A DNA stretch of 64,000 bases from positions 22,313,043 through 22,377,042 of the forward strand of contig CM023539.1 of the NCBI GenBank assembly GCA_013350335.1, given 5' to 3'. Below, in pieces: positions 13,291-23,965 of this stretch. How positions within the stretch are numbered: position 1 is the stretch's first letter; each line of letters begins with the position of its first letter. This DNA comes from Chimonanthus salicifolius (taxonomy: Eukaryota > Streptophyta > Magnoliopsida > Laurales > Calycanthaceae). A program made the translations under genes and the position numbers. The notes below the pieces were generated by a model. The model was given only the letters and a program-made list of their open reading frames with translations, was not told the DNA's origin and did not search any database.

Positions 13291-13608
13291 ATCATCACCT
13301 CATGCCATGCATGAGATGTCAATGTGTCCATGCAATTTGAAAATACATCTTAACATACAAAACCACTTTGAAACATAATAACTTAGCACATAATACATCA
13401 AAATTATGATAAAACATCAAATATAAGTATGGTTCAAAAAGGTAGGAAACCTACTCAAAGTTCACTTAGATTGACCGCTCTTTAAAACCGTCACCCGTTC
13501 ACGACTTGTATACCGTTCAAGAAGTCTCGTTACCCTATTATATAGCAGCAAGTCAAACATATGTCCATATAATTTCCAACTTAGTCTAAGTCTCAAAAAC
13601 CACTTTGT

Positions 13609-14646
13609 GGGGTTCAACCATACCCCATGGCCGAACCTCACCCACTTAAATTTTGGTCTCTCTTTTATTTAACTAAAACGATGCCAATAACTTATATATA
13701 AACCCCAATCCACCAAATGCAACCTTGTGGGGTTCGGCCATACACCATGGCCGAACCTCGCTAATTTTGTTTTAATCCCTTCTTTGTATTCTTAAGTCCA
13801 AACACATCTTTTAAATAACTTAATCTTCCAAATGAACCTTGGTAGGGTTCGGCCATACTACATGGCCGAACCTTACCACTTTGGTTTTGGCCCATATTTC
13901 AAATCCTTTGGTCATTTCATCTTTGATCATTTCATCCATATTTACAATAATGCCACTAGCATAACCCTTTGTTTAATTTTGCTTTAAAACCAAAGTCTAT
14001 ATCCAATCCACCTTAGTGGGGTTCGGCCATACATCATGGCTGAACCTCACCAATTAATTTTTGATCCTTTAAATCTTTCATATATACATCTCCATTTTAA
14101 TTTTGCCCAATTATATTATATGTTAACCATTTAGTCCACCAAATGACCCTTAGTGGGGTTCGGCCATACTACATGGCCGAACCTCACCAAACTGATTTTT
14201 GTCCCTCTTTCCATCATCTTTGATGGTTGATTAATTTCTTATACTAAGTCCATATCATAATCCATAATTTCCAACCATGTTCTTACTCTAACTAACCCAT
14301 AAAAACAGTCCATGGGGTTCGGCCATACACATGGCCGAACCCTATGGTTTTCGTGATGCAAACCTTCCAATATTTATGCATGGTTTTTGATCAGCAACTT
14401 AACCACATGGTTCAGCCATGTAATAATTGGTCCAAAACAGTAACCTTATCTCCCTTTAAAAACCCTTTAAACCTTCAAAACATAGTATAGTTTTTATCCC
14501 TCAAAAACCATAAAAATTACCACATTCTTTCATGGAGTTCGGCCATCCAAAGTGGCCGAACCCTATGATCCAATTTCTACCCTTTTCAGACAGCATAAAC
14601 CATGATCCAAACCTTTGATAGATTCGGCCATATGATGGCCGGATCA
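13609..14646. repeat. Eight TTCGGCCAT hairpins in LTR D
   Basis: Inverted repeats at about 13609-13639, 13729-13759, 13844-13873, 14018-14048, 14156-14184, 14314-14343, 14533-14563 and 14622-14646. Most read GGGGTTCGGCCATAC with the loop, then CATGGCCGAACCTC. Mismatches are scattered, yet each keeps pairing arms. Confidence 0.88.
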
Positions 14647-16354
14647 TGTTCCCTTAGTCATTCCTTTTTAACAAGTGTTTATTGAGTACTTACCAAAACC
14701 GCGACTCCTCCGGTTCTTTCACTTCTTCTTGACCCTCTCCGTAGTCCTTCCTTCCTTCTCCTTTAGCTGAGACTGATCTTGCTTGTAGACTCCTTGAAAT
14801 GGTTTAGCCAAAGTATTGATTTGAGAGAGAGAGATAGAACTTTTGGCCTTGGATGAGAGTGATAACCTTGATGCCAAACTCCTTTGCTGAATTTTGTCTT
14901 GGTGAAAGGATCAACCAAGGACTGATTGGAGATAGGCAACCAGCTAATGCTTTTGGTCTTTGAGAGGTGAAACACGTCCAAGAGAGGGAGAGAGAGAGAG
15001 AGTGAAAATGAAGCTTCTTTGGCTAATGAAATTCAGCCTAAGATTGGCACCACTTGTAACTCTCCTCCCATTCATTTCCATCACTTAATTCATTTGGGGT
15101 TTCATCCTAGAGATGAAACCCTCCAATGGTTTTTGGCTTTTGATTTTCCATCTAAGATGGTAATCTACATGTTTCCATCGTGTGAGGTAATTTGAATTTG
15201 AGACCTTAGGGTAACCTCCACTCCTTAATACCTCCCTTGGGGGTTTTATCTTTGAGATGAAACTCTCAAGGTACCCAACGGCTTCCCAATGGTCATCTTG
15301 CTGTATGCATTCCTCCCATCATCCATCTCTCATTACCATTGCATGTGAGAGTTTCATATGGAAATGAAACTCCCATAGGCTCCAACGGCTAGCCTTTGTT
15401 AGCCTAATGTCACCGCGATCCTACATTCAAATCTTCATGTGGGGGTTTCATCTTAAAATGAAACTCCCATGTGCTACACCGTCCCTCCATTGGCTGTCCC
15501 TTTGAAGACCCAAGCATGGAATAAACCCTCATGCCATTCCAACGTGCATATGGACTTGAATTTGTAATACACTTCTCACCTATGTAACTCCCATATAACG
15601 CCATTATCATTCATCTCTATCTTAGGAGTTACATGCATGGGATGACCATGCAGCCAACGTTTGTCATTGTTTTAAAATTGGAATTTAGACACTCCACTCT
15701 CATTCACACACTTCACTTATTTACAATTAATTTAACTCTCTCAACTCAACCCATTTAACTCATCAACTTAATGCAACTCAACTTATAAATTCAACTCAAC
15801 TAAACTCCACCATTTACTTCAATTCAACCCAAACTCAAACATTTAATTAAACTTAACCCAATTAAGCTTTGAGCTCATCCAATGGTTAATCATGTCCACA
15901 CGACCAGTTGGGTCCCATTTGGGTCCTTTGACCCAAATAAATGTACATTACCCATTTAATTTAATTTAATCCCATAACACCTACATTGAGTCTTATTTGA
16001 ACAATGGGTCCCACCATTTTCTCATCTACGATCTTAACCCTTTAATTCGTAACTCCAATGGCATTTTCGTAAATATTGATATATTGAGAAATCTAGGGTA
16101 TTACACCACACTCCGTCGGGGCGTCCGAAATACCTATGTGGGATACCTTGATGTGCATTTCCATCAAGAAGAAACTAGAGGGGCCACACTTTGTCGGGGC
16201 GTCCGAAAGACTTATGTGGGGGTACTTATATGTACTTGTGATGGGTGAGACTCATTGCATTTGACATCTGACATGGCATGGTTTATATGGTTTTTGACAT
16301 TATGATATTATTATATATGTTTTGTACTAACCATGTGTTAGCTCTAATGGGAAT

Positions 16355-16385
16355 ACCTACTGGGCGCGTTGTTCTAACGCCCTAC
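16355..16385 (+). promoter_or_regulatory. Most conserved internal LTR block (GGGCGCGTTG..AACGCCC) in LTR C
   Basis: CTACTGGGCGCGTTGTTCTAACGCCCTACTTC folds as GGGCG..CGCCC with GTT/AAC continuing the stem. The same block is near-identical in A (953), B (7850), D (12958), E (34310), F (49943), G (55304) and I (63770). About 100-130 bases further comes a second conserved hairpin, CCAAGC..AGGAGCTTGG. Function unknown; RNA structure or 3'-end formation is possible. Confidence 0.55.
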
Positions 16386-16924
16386 TTCTATCCTAGTGGA
16401 TGATGCAGGAAACAAGGGAAACGATGAATGCAAAAAGGGAGGGAAACGATGAATGTAAAAAGGGAGGGAAACGATGAATGCAAAAAGGGCCAAGCATAGG
16501 AGCTTGGATGCTTTTAATTTATATTTTGATTGAGTTACTTATGGACTTGTATTTTGAGTAACTAGACTTCGGGCATGTAATAATTTAGATAATTTGCTAT
16601 GGTTGGATGTTTATTTGATAATTAAGTTATGATAATTATGATTAAAGACTTGACGTACTTTGCTATCTAAAATGGAATAGAATTAGGTTCTATTATAATT
16701 CCGCAATTATGATTTAATCCATATGTATAACATATTGTTATGTGTGAACTGTTCTTCATGGACTTAGTCCATGCGCACATAGGGTTGGCCAGTTAAGGGT
16801 CGGACTTTAGAAGTTCAGACTTAGCTCGCGTCGTGACGTCCCGCTCTCTTGTCACTCTTTTAAGGGGAAAAAAAAATAGACTCTGATTTTTGAATAAAGC
16901 GAGTGAAAGGGGCAGGGCGTTACA

Positions 16925-17661
16925 AAACCCTTGTGTGCAAGCTACATATATATGTCATGATGCTTTGATGTGTACTTGATTGTGTTATGATGTGTATCAA
17001 AAATCGAGTGTGAAAATCGAGAAAAAAATAAACAGTCAAAGAGAACAAGGAATTTAGTCGACTGAATTCCAAGATTCAGTCGACTAAATCACTCCCAGAT
17101 AGGACAAAACTGTATCTATCAGTATTTCAGTTGATTGAATTGGTCAACTTAGTCGACTGAAATATTCTCTAATGGACTGAAGAGAATTCAGTCGACTGAA
17201 CTGCAAGATTCAATCAACTGAATCCCTCTTTGATAGATTCTGAGAAAACAGTCCACAATTTAGTCGAGTGAATTGTATAGTTCAGTCGACTGAACTAAGT
17301 AAAAAGAAAGGGCAAATTTTGAAACTGAACTATTATTGCCCTCCAATTGAAAATCTCGAAGGGGGACCTTTGACCCTAGGCGAGCTTAGCGGGGAGCTCA
17401 ACCCCCGACAAGGCCAGTGGGAATGGGATTATTAGGGAATAGCCGACAATCCGGCCCATAGACCTAACATTTGATGGATGGGTTTGAAAAGAAGGAACTT
17501 AGGGAACATGTTTGAGTACCTCTAGCTCAGGTATGAAAGATCTTTATCTCTCTTAGGCTTGGTTAAGCTCGCTAAGCGACCCATGGACCTTTGTGATTTT
17601 TTTTTTTTATATATATAAATTAGTCGCGTTTCGGACCCACATCCTGGTTTAGGGTGTGACA
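16925..17661 (+). mobile_element. gypsy2: 3' part of its 5' LTR
   Basis: Sequence between the end of gypsy1 (16924) and the primer site at 17664. It ends GGGTGTGACA, a typical LTR end. The start of this LTR should lie left of gypsy1, outside the window, since gypsy1 inserted into it. It contains four CAGTCGACTG doublets (17051-17297), then GC-richer unique sequence, a T-run at about 17596-17608 and the terminal block. The same doublet motif is found in the unrelated-looking LTR H. Confidence 0.8.
17051..17297. repeat. Four CAGTCGACTG double palindromes in the gypsy2 LTR
   Basis: Doublets at 17051-17090, 17127-17162, 17188-17226 and 17259-17297. Each consists of two near-copies of the self-complementary TTCAGTCGACTGAA separated by about 4-8 bases, so the pair is itself an inverted repeat. 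They recur about every 65-75 bases. Several copies carry single changes such as GTCAACT or GTCGAGT. Confidence 0.88.
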
Positions 17662-17663
17662 GG

Positions 17664-17676
17664 TTGGTATCAAAGC
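17664..17676 (+). promoter_or_regulatory. Primer-binding site of gypsy2 (initiator-Met tRNA type)
   Basis: TTGGTATCAAAGC lies two bases after the LTR end. The intact plant form is TGGTATCAGAGC; one G-to-A change is seen here. Confidence 0.85.
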
Positions 17677-17807
17677 TTAGGTTCAAGCTCTTGGACTGTG
17701 ATAGGACATGCATGCTTAGATACTTAGTGTGAGTGTGAGTTTTGGGTAGAACTCTGACATTTGATTACTTTATTCCATTACTAACTGATGTTTTATTTTG
17801 GACTAAG

Positions 17808-18479
17808 ATGTCTAAAAATAAGACACCAGCACAAATAATTGGGAAGGGAACCCCGGGAAGCTCTCTAACGCTGTACTCATCAACTAGTGATTCGAGTATG
17901 TAGGTTTAGACTCCTAGTCCACCACCAGCAGAAGTAGAATCCAAGCCTATGGAGATCATAAAAATTTCCTTTTCAAGTGAACCAACGACCTCATCATCAT
18001 ACCGGTCACTTGTTTCGTCTCCAGTGGTTAGTCCTGAACTTGAAGTGAATCTAGAAACCTTGCCTGAGCCAGAACTTGCTAATGTCCTTGAACCTGTAGT
18101 GAATCCGGAACCAGTTCAGGTACCAGCAGTTGACCCAGTGCCATATGTTCCTTACCTAGGATGGCAAGTACCACGGTTGACCAATGACATACCAGGTGCA
18201 TTGAAACAAATTGTAGTGTGCAACAACTGCCGTCAGTCAGGACATATTTCTACTTTCTGTCCATACCCACCTGACCGTCCTTGCCCTATTTACGGTATCA
18301 TCGGGCATTATGAGGATGGTTGTTACTACATGAGATACGACATTCCCGTTCAATGCAGACTATGCGGAGAACACAATCATCTCATAAGGCATGTCCATAC
18401 TATGAAACAACGTCCTCTTCAGATGAATAATAAGGGGGAGAAAGGGATTGGGTTAGGGGTTAGAAAGAAAGAGTTGTAA
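17808..18479 (+). pseudogene. gypsy2 ORF1: zinc-knuckle protein upstream of gag
   Basis: A frame starts with ATG at 17808 and runs, with two stops near 17899-17907, to 18479. The middle is rich in Pro, Glu, Val and Ser (VSPELEVNLETLPEPELAN). The C-terminal half has cysteine/histidine clusters: CNNCRQSGHISTFC is a full CCHC knuckle, followed by CPIYGIIGHYEDGC (a second, altered knuckle) and CRLCGEHNH (a third partial one). It ends in a basic tail. The true gag, with its own knuckles, starts 230 bases later in another frame, so this is an extra ORF in front of gag. An RNA-binding accessory protein is plausible. I do not recognise a named family. The sequence CTAACTGATG..GGACTAAG just before the ATG resembles a splice branch site and acceptor. 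Confidence 0.6.
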
Positions 18480-18708
18480 ATTTATAAATATGTAGATATG
18501 TTTTGGATGGAAAACTTTTTAGGGATGTGAAAATGTGAACCTGCAAACAACTAAGGGAATATCTGTGTATACTCTTTTGTACTTTGAATGTAAGAGGACT
18601 ATGTAACCTTAATAATATGTGAATATTATAAGTATGTTTGGTTATTATGTGGTTTGTTGGTTTATTGTATGCATGGTTTGTATTAATGAAAGATGTGATT
18701 ATCAGGAG
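18480..18708 (+). other. Spacer between gypsy2 ORF1 and gag
   Basis: AT-rich, stop-rich sequence with no motif I can support. The minus-strand frame covering it is a shadow. Confidence 0.5.
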
Positions 18709-19727
18709 ATGTCTAGATCGCAGAGAAATTATGGAAGTCAGGAAGGAAGTGTAATTCCATCCCCAGAAGATGAATATGAACATGTTGATGCCGCACAAAT
18801 ATCTCTGGAGGCATTCCAGAGAGTGGCAAATGAACTCTGTCGACCCAAGCTAGAAACCAAGAGGAAAGGGTCGCGGCGTCCTTAAAGGAATTTAGACGAC
18901 TAAACCCACCAGTTTTCTCAAGCAGCACAGACCCGATGGCTGTTGAGACTTGGATTCACCAGATTGGTAGGATGTTTGACCCTTTAGCCATAGCCGATGA
19001 TCTGAAGATGACTTTCAGCAACCTACCAGCTTGAAGAAAATGCTTATAAGTGGTGGGAAGTCAAGCACATAGCTAGAAATCGGGAGCCGATGACTTCAGC
19101 AGCATACTCAACGGCTTTTCTTGCCTGCTACTACCTTAAGGTGGCGAGAGATTTCAAGAGAAAACAATTTCTCGATCTGAAACAGGGCTTTGATTCTGTG
19201 ACCCAATATGCATCAAAGTTTGTGGACCTTTTCCAGTATGCTTTAAGGTTTTTGGAGGATGAGGTAGAGAAGATTCAACATTTTACAAATGGACTTCGCC
19301 CATTTCTTCAATGCCAGGTGGTTGGGTTGGATTTTGCCACTTTAGAGGCAGTGATTGACCGAGCTTCGTGGTGGAAGCCGTGGATACCACTAATAGAATT
19401 ATGAAGAAGCCTCCATAAGGCAGTGCTCATAAGCGACCCAAGGCCAATAAAAAAAGAAAATTCAAAGGGTCATTCTCCAGGAAGGGTTAGTCCTCAGCTA
19501 GACAAACGAGCAATGTGGAACCCAAGATGTTGATTTGCTACTCGCATTACCAGCCCAATCACATGATAAAGCAATGCCCACAGTACAAAGCACCACAACC
19601 AAGTGATAGGGTGTGCTTTAACTGTAAGCAAGTGGGACACTTTATTAAAGATTGTCCATACTTTGGCAACGAAAGTAACGTGGTGGAACTTGCTCAAGGC
19701 ATGAGGCCAGTACAATCTTTACCGTAA
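18709..19727 (+). pseudogene. gypsy2 gag
   Basis: The capsid/nucleocapsid protein of a Ty3/gypsy element, which packages the RNA. ATG at 18709 (MSRSQRNYGSQEG). A frameshift near 18875 leads into the typical NPPVFSSSTDP..ETWIHQIGRMF segment, then another break near 19033. The retrotransposon-gag core continues at 19090-19404 (FKRKQFLDLKQGFDSVTQY and FTNGLRPFLQCQVVG). The nucleocapsid part has two knuckles at 19542-19670: CYSHYQPNHMIKQC (first spacing altered) and CFNCKQVGHFIKDC (intact CCHC). At least three frame changes; not translatable as one protein. Confidence 0.85.
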
Positions 19728-20420
19728 CCTCTAGAGGTTCAGCGGCTCCAGGAAATGTGCCACAAAGGACCTGGCAAGGAAGGGGACCAAGATGTCCTCA
19801 AACCATTCAGGGGAGAGTCTACACCATGGGGACTTGGATGGAAGAGCCTGTGGAAAATGCAGTGATGGAAGGTACACTACCTTTCTTTAATTGTATGGCA
19901 TGAGTACTGTTTGACACATGTGCCTCCCAAGTTAGAATTGCAGTCAGTAGAGGCAAGTAAACCTCTAATGATAGTTTCACTGTTAGGTAGGAAAGTTGTG
20001 GTAAATCAAGAATACAACACATGCTGAGGATAGGTGACCTAGATATGTCATATGATCTTTTAGTGATAGAAATGATAGATTTTGATATTATCTTAGGCAT
20101 GGACTAGTTAACAGTGCACCAGACTTAGATAGATTGTTCCCAGAGGAAAGTTTATGGGACTTCTCCAACCGGGACAAGGTTTGTGGAGAAGTTGGTGCCC
20201 TATGATGACATGAGATTCAAATTCTCCGGTTTGAAGGCTTATCCAAGTAGTGCGGTAGCCAGCACAAGATGGGAGGATGTAGGAGGTGTAAAGTCAGAGG
20301 TACCTCAGGTGGTTGGAGAATTTGAATGTTTTTCCAGATCAGCTTAGCGGGCTGCCTCCACGCCGAGAGATAAATTTTGTGATTGATCTACAACATAGAA
20401 CATCTCCTATATCATGGCAC
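19728..20420 (+). pseudogene. gypsy2 aspartic protease and linker to RT
   Basis: The retroviral-type protease that cuts the polyprotein. The active site is readable as VLFDTCAS at about 19906-19930; the family norm is DTGAS or DSGSS, so the catalytic Gly is Cys. The second landmark, IILGMD, is near 20088-20105, followed at once by a stop (D*L). Stops break the frame in several places between them. From 20110 to 20420 the linker to RT has more stops. Confidence 0.75.
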
Positions 20421-21282
20421 CCTACAGGATGACACCGACATAACAGAAAGAGCTAGCCAAGCAGTTAGATGAGATTTTTAAACTTGGCTTTATACGCCCA
20501 AGTAATTCGCCTTGGGGTGCACTATCACTCTTTGTGAAAAAGAAATATTGGTCTTTGATGATGTGTATAGATTACCGACCATTAAATTAGGTAACTATAA
20601 AGAATAAGTATCCAATGCATAGAATAGATGATCTATTTGATTTTTTGAGGAGAGCAAGATGTTTCTCAAAGATTGACTTGAGGTCAGGATATCATTAACT
20701 GAGAGTTAGGGAGGAAGATATTCCGAAAGACTGCTTTTCGGACGCAGTATGGACTCTATGAATTTTTTGCCATGCTATTTGGTTTGACAAACGTATCGGC
20801 CACTTTCATGGATCTCATGAATAGAATCTTCTGGCCGTATTTGAGGGAGTTTGTGATAGTGTTTATTGACGATATTTTGATATATTCGTCATTGGAGGAA
20901 GAACATGAACAACATTTACACATTATTCTGCAGACCTTACAAGATCACCAGCTGTATGCCAAACTCAGTAAGTGTGAGTTTGGTTAACTCAGGTTCAATT
21001 CCTTGACACGTAGTGTCAGCAAAGGGAATTTTAGTGGAACTGACAAAAGTGGAGACCGTGATGAATTGGGAGAGACCCAAAAATGTTACTGAAATTCGTA
21101 GTTTTCTTGGATTGGTGGGATATTATTGGAAATTTATCCTTAATTTCCCTCGAATTGCTGTGCTAATGAATCTGTTGGCTCGAAAATATGTGAAGTCTGA
21201 GTGGAATGAAGCATGTAAAACAACGTTTCAGGGCCTAAAGGAGAAGCTAAACACCTCTCCAGTGCTAATAATACTTGAACAA
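20421..21282 (+). pseudogene. gypsy2 reverse transcriptase
   Basis: Segments in order: [19 protein letters not shown], a mutated [33 protein letters not shown], the catalytic [10 protein letters not shown] at 20862-20891, and the thumb part LGLVGYYWKFILNFPRIAV. FIDD keeps both catalytic Asp residues, as in chromoviruses. Stops and frame changes occur between most blocks, including after GYH near 20697 and at about 20710-20760 and 20985. Long dead. Confidence 0.9.
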
Positions 21283-21640
21283 GGACGTGGTTATGAGATA
21301 TATTGTGATGCCGTTAAGCTCAGATTAGGGTGCGTTTTGATGCAAGATGGGAAAGTTGTTGCTTATGTATCTAGGCAGTTAAAAGGACATGAGTAAAACT
21401 ATCCAACTCATGACTTGGAGTTAGCAATAGTGGTATTTGCATTGAAGTTATGGAGACATTGTCTGTATGGTGAACGGTTTAATGTCTTTTCGGATCACCA
21501 TAGGCTCAAGTATTTATTCACACAAAAGGACTTGAACATGAGGCAACAGAGATGGATGGCGTATTTAGGTGACTATGACTTTGAGCTCTTCTATCATCCT
21601 GGAAAAACCAATGTAGCTCTGAGTAAAAAATCTCGTAGAT
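21283..21640 (+). pseudogene. gypsy2 RNase H, truncated
   Basis: YEIYCDAVKLRLGCVLMQ, YVSRQLKGHE, a stop, then [31 protein letters not shown] and YHPGKTN. The usual VADALSRK box is shortened to VALSKKS, and homology ends there. The next bases belong to a reverse-strand Ty1/copia piece. The integrase and 3' LTR of gypsy2 are absent from the window, so a deletion or rearrangement joined them. Confidence 0.88.
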
Positions 21641-21905
21641 TAGTTGCGTTCCAGGTCCATATCCGGGTTCGGGGGCGTGTCAGTGTCTTAATAATCAACC
21701 ACATATGTTTATGTGAAGACTTTGACAACCAATCGAGCTTTATAACTGTCAATAGATCCGTCCGGATGATGTTTCAAGGCAAAGTTCCATTTGCAGCCAA
21801 CTGGAGTCTTTCCTGGAGGTAGATGAAACATGTCCTAGGTATTGTTCTTCTCGAGCGAGGCTAATTCCTCGTCCATTGCTGCTTTCTAGGAGGGATCTTG
21901 AAGGG
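21640..21905 (-). pseudogene. Ty1/copia reverse transcriptase fragment
   Basis: The minus strand encodes the start of a copia RT: AAMDEELASLEKNNT, then FHLPPGKTPVGCKWNF (21787-21804 codes PVGCKW), HPDGSIDSYKARLVV and a degraded TYVVDY. The match to the plant copia pattern (AM.EE..SLEKN.TW, PPGK.PVGCKWVF, PDGSI.RYKARLVAKG) is clear. It is cut on both sides, by gypsy2 RNase H at its 3' end and by the Athila LTR remnant at its 5' end. No LTR or other copia part is next to it. Confidence 0.8.
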
Positions 21906-21971
21906 CAATGTTAATCCTCTTTAGAATCATGAGCTTACAAGATTTATAAATGTAAAATTTGAATATCAACA
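21906..21971 (+). mobile_element. Truncated 3' tip of an Athila LTR (LTR0)
   Basis: About 45 bases (TTACAAGATTTATAAATG...ATCAACA) match the last bases of LTR2 at 42412-42456. They directly precede an Athila primer site. The remaining ~2 kb of this LTR is missing. Confidence 0.6.
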
Positions 21972-21977
21972 AGTTTT

Positions 21978-21995
21978 TAGTGCCTTTGCTGGGGA
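21978..21995 (+). promoter_or_regulatory. Degenerate Athila primer-binding site (first of three)
   Basis: TAGTGCCTTTGCTGGGGA differs in four or five places from TGGCGCCGTTGCCGGGGA, the tRNA-Asp-type site present intact at 42463. It is preceded by ..CAACA and AGTTTT, exactly as at the other two sites. Confidence 0.75.
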
Positions 21996-23457
21996 ACATT
22001 TAAAGTATATGTTTTGAATTTTATGGTTTTAGAAAATACTTCTATTTTTGGAATCTTCTAACTTTGGCAACTTTTTAAAATTGGAAATTCTATTTTTAGA
22101 AACTCTAATTTTGGAAGGTTACCTAAAATTAAAATTTTCTTTAAAATAGAAGAGATTTTATAATTTTCTAATTTTGAAAATTTAGTTAAACTTTGACATT
22201 TGTTGAATTTAGAAGTTTCTATTTTTGCAGAAAATTTCTATTTTTGGAAATCAAATAAATTCAATTACTTTCTTCTTTTGGCTTCATTCTAATCTTATAA
22301 ATATAATCTATTTTAGCAATATCTAATTTTGGAAATAAATATATTTTTAGAAGGTTTTAGAACTTCTGTCTATGGAAAGTTTTAAAATTATCTTATTTTG
22401 GAAACATTTTATTTTTAAAAAATTTCCTGATTTTGGAGATGCCTAATTTTGAAAATTCTCTATTTTTGGAAAGTTTCTAATTTTAGATGATCATTTAAAT
22501 TTTTATTAAGTAATGGCATTAATCTAGAAATTTATTTATAATCTCACACTAGATTAGGAGACTTAATTAGAATTCCATTATTTTAATCTCTTTCTAGTTC
22601 TAGCTTAGGACTTTGCATTTAGATAGTTCATGCATTCTTGAGTTAGAATCTTCACCTTAGTTTCTGTGTTTTATTTTTCAGGAATTTTAAATCGCGAGTT
22701 GAGATTGCTGGAAAATACGCGCATAGGATAAGGTGAGTGCATAACTACCTTCTTTCAATTTTATCTTTCTCATGCACGCATATAGACTTTTATTCTAAGT
22801 TGTTTGCATTTAAAAAAACTATTGCACATTTACTTCGGTCATGCATTTAGGTTGCTAGTCTCATGCATCAGTGTAGATTCTTTGATTAATTGTTTGCATA
22901 TTTGCTTGTGTATCTTGCATTGTTAAACTTAGGTTTGCATTAAAAAAAATAGAAATAAAATAGTAAATAAGATGGTTCATGCACTTTAAAGTAAAATCAA
23001 AGTAGCAACCATTAGTTTGTTTTAGAGTCTTTGATGCTCATTAGGACCATTTTGAATTCAAATTAAATTTTAGTCACCGGTCTACAGTTTTTTCTTCAAT
23101 AACAATGTCTAAGGCTAGTTCTGTCACCAAGGTGTGAGGTCGAGCACGTCTAGGGATAAGTTGGGACGAGATGCCAGTCTGTGCTCCTCCACTTACGTAG
23201 GAACTTACATGGCTGCGATTGAGGTTAAACTTTTATTGGAGATTTAAAATTTTTGGAGAAAAGATTAAGAGTTGTCTAGAGTCTTAGGATTACTTTTAGA
23301 AATTTTTAGATTTAGGTCATTTATTTTGTTTGAATTTTGTTATGTCTTGTTTGGTCTTGTTTGAGTAACAATAAGTACTTGGATGCGTGATTGAAGTAAG
23401 CGTTTAGTTAGAGTTAGGTTCTCAATTGGTGAACCCCAAGTTAGTCATCAATACACT
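21996..23457 (+). other. Athila leader region of the first, shortened internal domain
   Basis: Non-coding. 22030-22470 is a degenerate repeat of CTATTTTTGGAAA-like units, also present at 29000-29200. A short predicted exon lies at 22682-22732 (TTTTTCAG before it, AAG|GTGAGTGC after it). 23105-23230 matches 29930-30050 (CTAAGGCTAGTTCTGTCACC). The rest is AT-rich. Confidence 0.75.
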
Positions 23458-23859
23458 TTGGATAATTGTAGGGTCTTTGAGGTCATGTCAGTTTCAACAC
23501 TAGCATCTTCATTAAATCTCGAGAGTTGCGCCCGAGGTGAAGAGAGTCTAACTCGGGTAGGTGATAATTCGAACGTCAAAGTTAAAATTGAGGAAAATCC
23601 TGAAGTTAAGGAAGAGATCAAGAAGGAGCATATCAATGATGAAAAGCTTGATATTGAGGAACAACCCGCTCTAGACTGTATCCCGTTTGAGTTAAATGAT
23701 CCACAGGCTTTCATCATGCTAGTGGGTGATAATGATTGGGAAAAGAGATACTATGCCATGACATTATGTACTCATTGGAGCACATTCACCACCACCATCT
23801 GCCGAATCGAATGGAACTCACTCAAGAAGGTCCAGGATGTGAAATTTGTGAAAAAATAA
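23458..23859 (+). CDS. Unassigned ORF inside a gag-pol-deleted Athila copy
   Basis: A 133-residue open frame starting near 23458 (first Met; MSVSTLASSLNLES is a second possible start). It is acidic in the middle (VKVKIEENPEVKEEIKKEH) and ends with NDWEKRYYAMTLCTHWST and a basic tail. No zinc finger, catalytic motif, signal peptide or membrane segment is visible. It replaces gag-pol in this internal domain, and I could not match it to the gag, protease, RT or integrase of the long copy. It could be a relic of a 3' ORF, a captured host fragment or chance. The Lys/Glu-rich stretch suggests a coiled or disordered segment. Function unknown. Confidence 0.4.
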   Translation: MDNCRVFEVMSVSTLASSLNLESCARGEESLTRVGDNSNVKVKIEENPEVKEEIKKEHINDEKLDIEEQPALDCIPFELNDPQAFIMLVGDNDWEKRYYAMTLCTHWSTFTTTICRIEWNSLKKVQDVKFVKK

Positions 23860-23965
23860 TTGAGTACGCATCCTTTCTAGGTTTCTTTTAGGTTGAGTCA
23901 GTTTAGAGTGAGTCAGTCTAGGATTTTCATTGAGTCGGTCTAGTTTAGGATTTTTGTCTTAGGTC
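23860..23965 (+). other. 3' end of the first Athila internal domain
   Basis: AGTCTAGGATTTTCATTGAGTCGGTCTAG matches the sequence before LTR2 (40240-40275). The polypurine tract expected just before LTR1 is eroded (TCTTAGGTC). Confidence 0.6.

Larger units (their letters stand above)
12416..16105 (-). mobile_element. LTR copy D: antisense solo LTR inside LTR C
   Basis: It starts TGTAACACCTCGCCC and ends CTAGGGTATTACA, with perfect TSD CCACA (12411-12415 and 16106-16110). It landed inside the ~78-bp tandem repeat of LTR C. Minus-strand landmarks: donor GGTAAGT at about 14693, eight hairpins between 13609 and 14646, a CATGCATG box near 13305, two 78-bp repeat units and the conserved GGGCGTTAG block near 12958. 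No coding region. 3690 bp, taken as a solo LTR. Its U3 (14750-16105 read in reverse) is longer than in C. Confidence 0.9.
6347..16924 (+). mobile_element. LTR C: 3' LTR of gypsy1, split by two antisense family members
   Basis: It starts TGTAACACTTCGG right after the polypurine tract and ends GGGCAGGGCGTTACA at 16924. After removing inserts B (7334-10982) and D (12416-16105) with one TSD each, about 3.23 kb remains, close to the 3.17 kb of the other element's 5' LTR with its TRIM. Segments: 6347-7333 (U3, leader exon, splice donor at 7198, first hairpins), 10983-12415 (seven hairpins, CATGCATG box, repeats) and 16106-16924 (repeats, conserved GGGCGCGTTG..AACGCCC block near 16355, 3' end). What follows at 16925 is another family's LTR, so gypsy1 inserted there. 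Confidence 0.88.
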
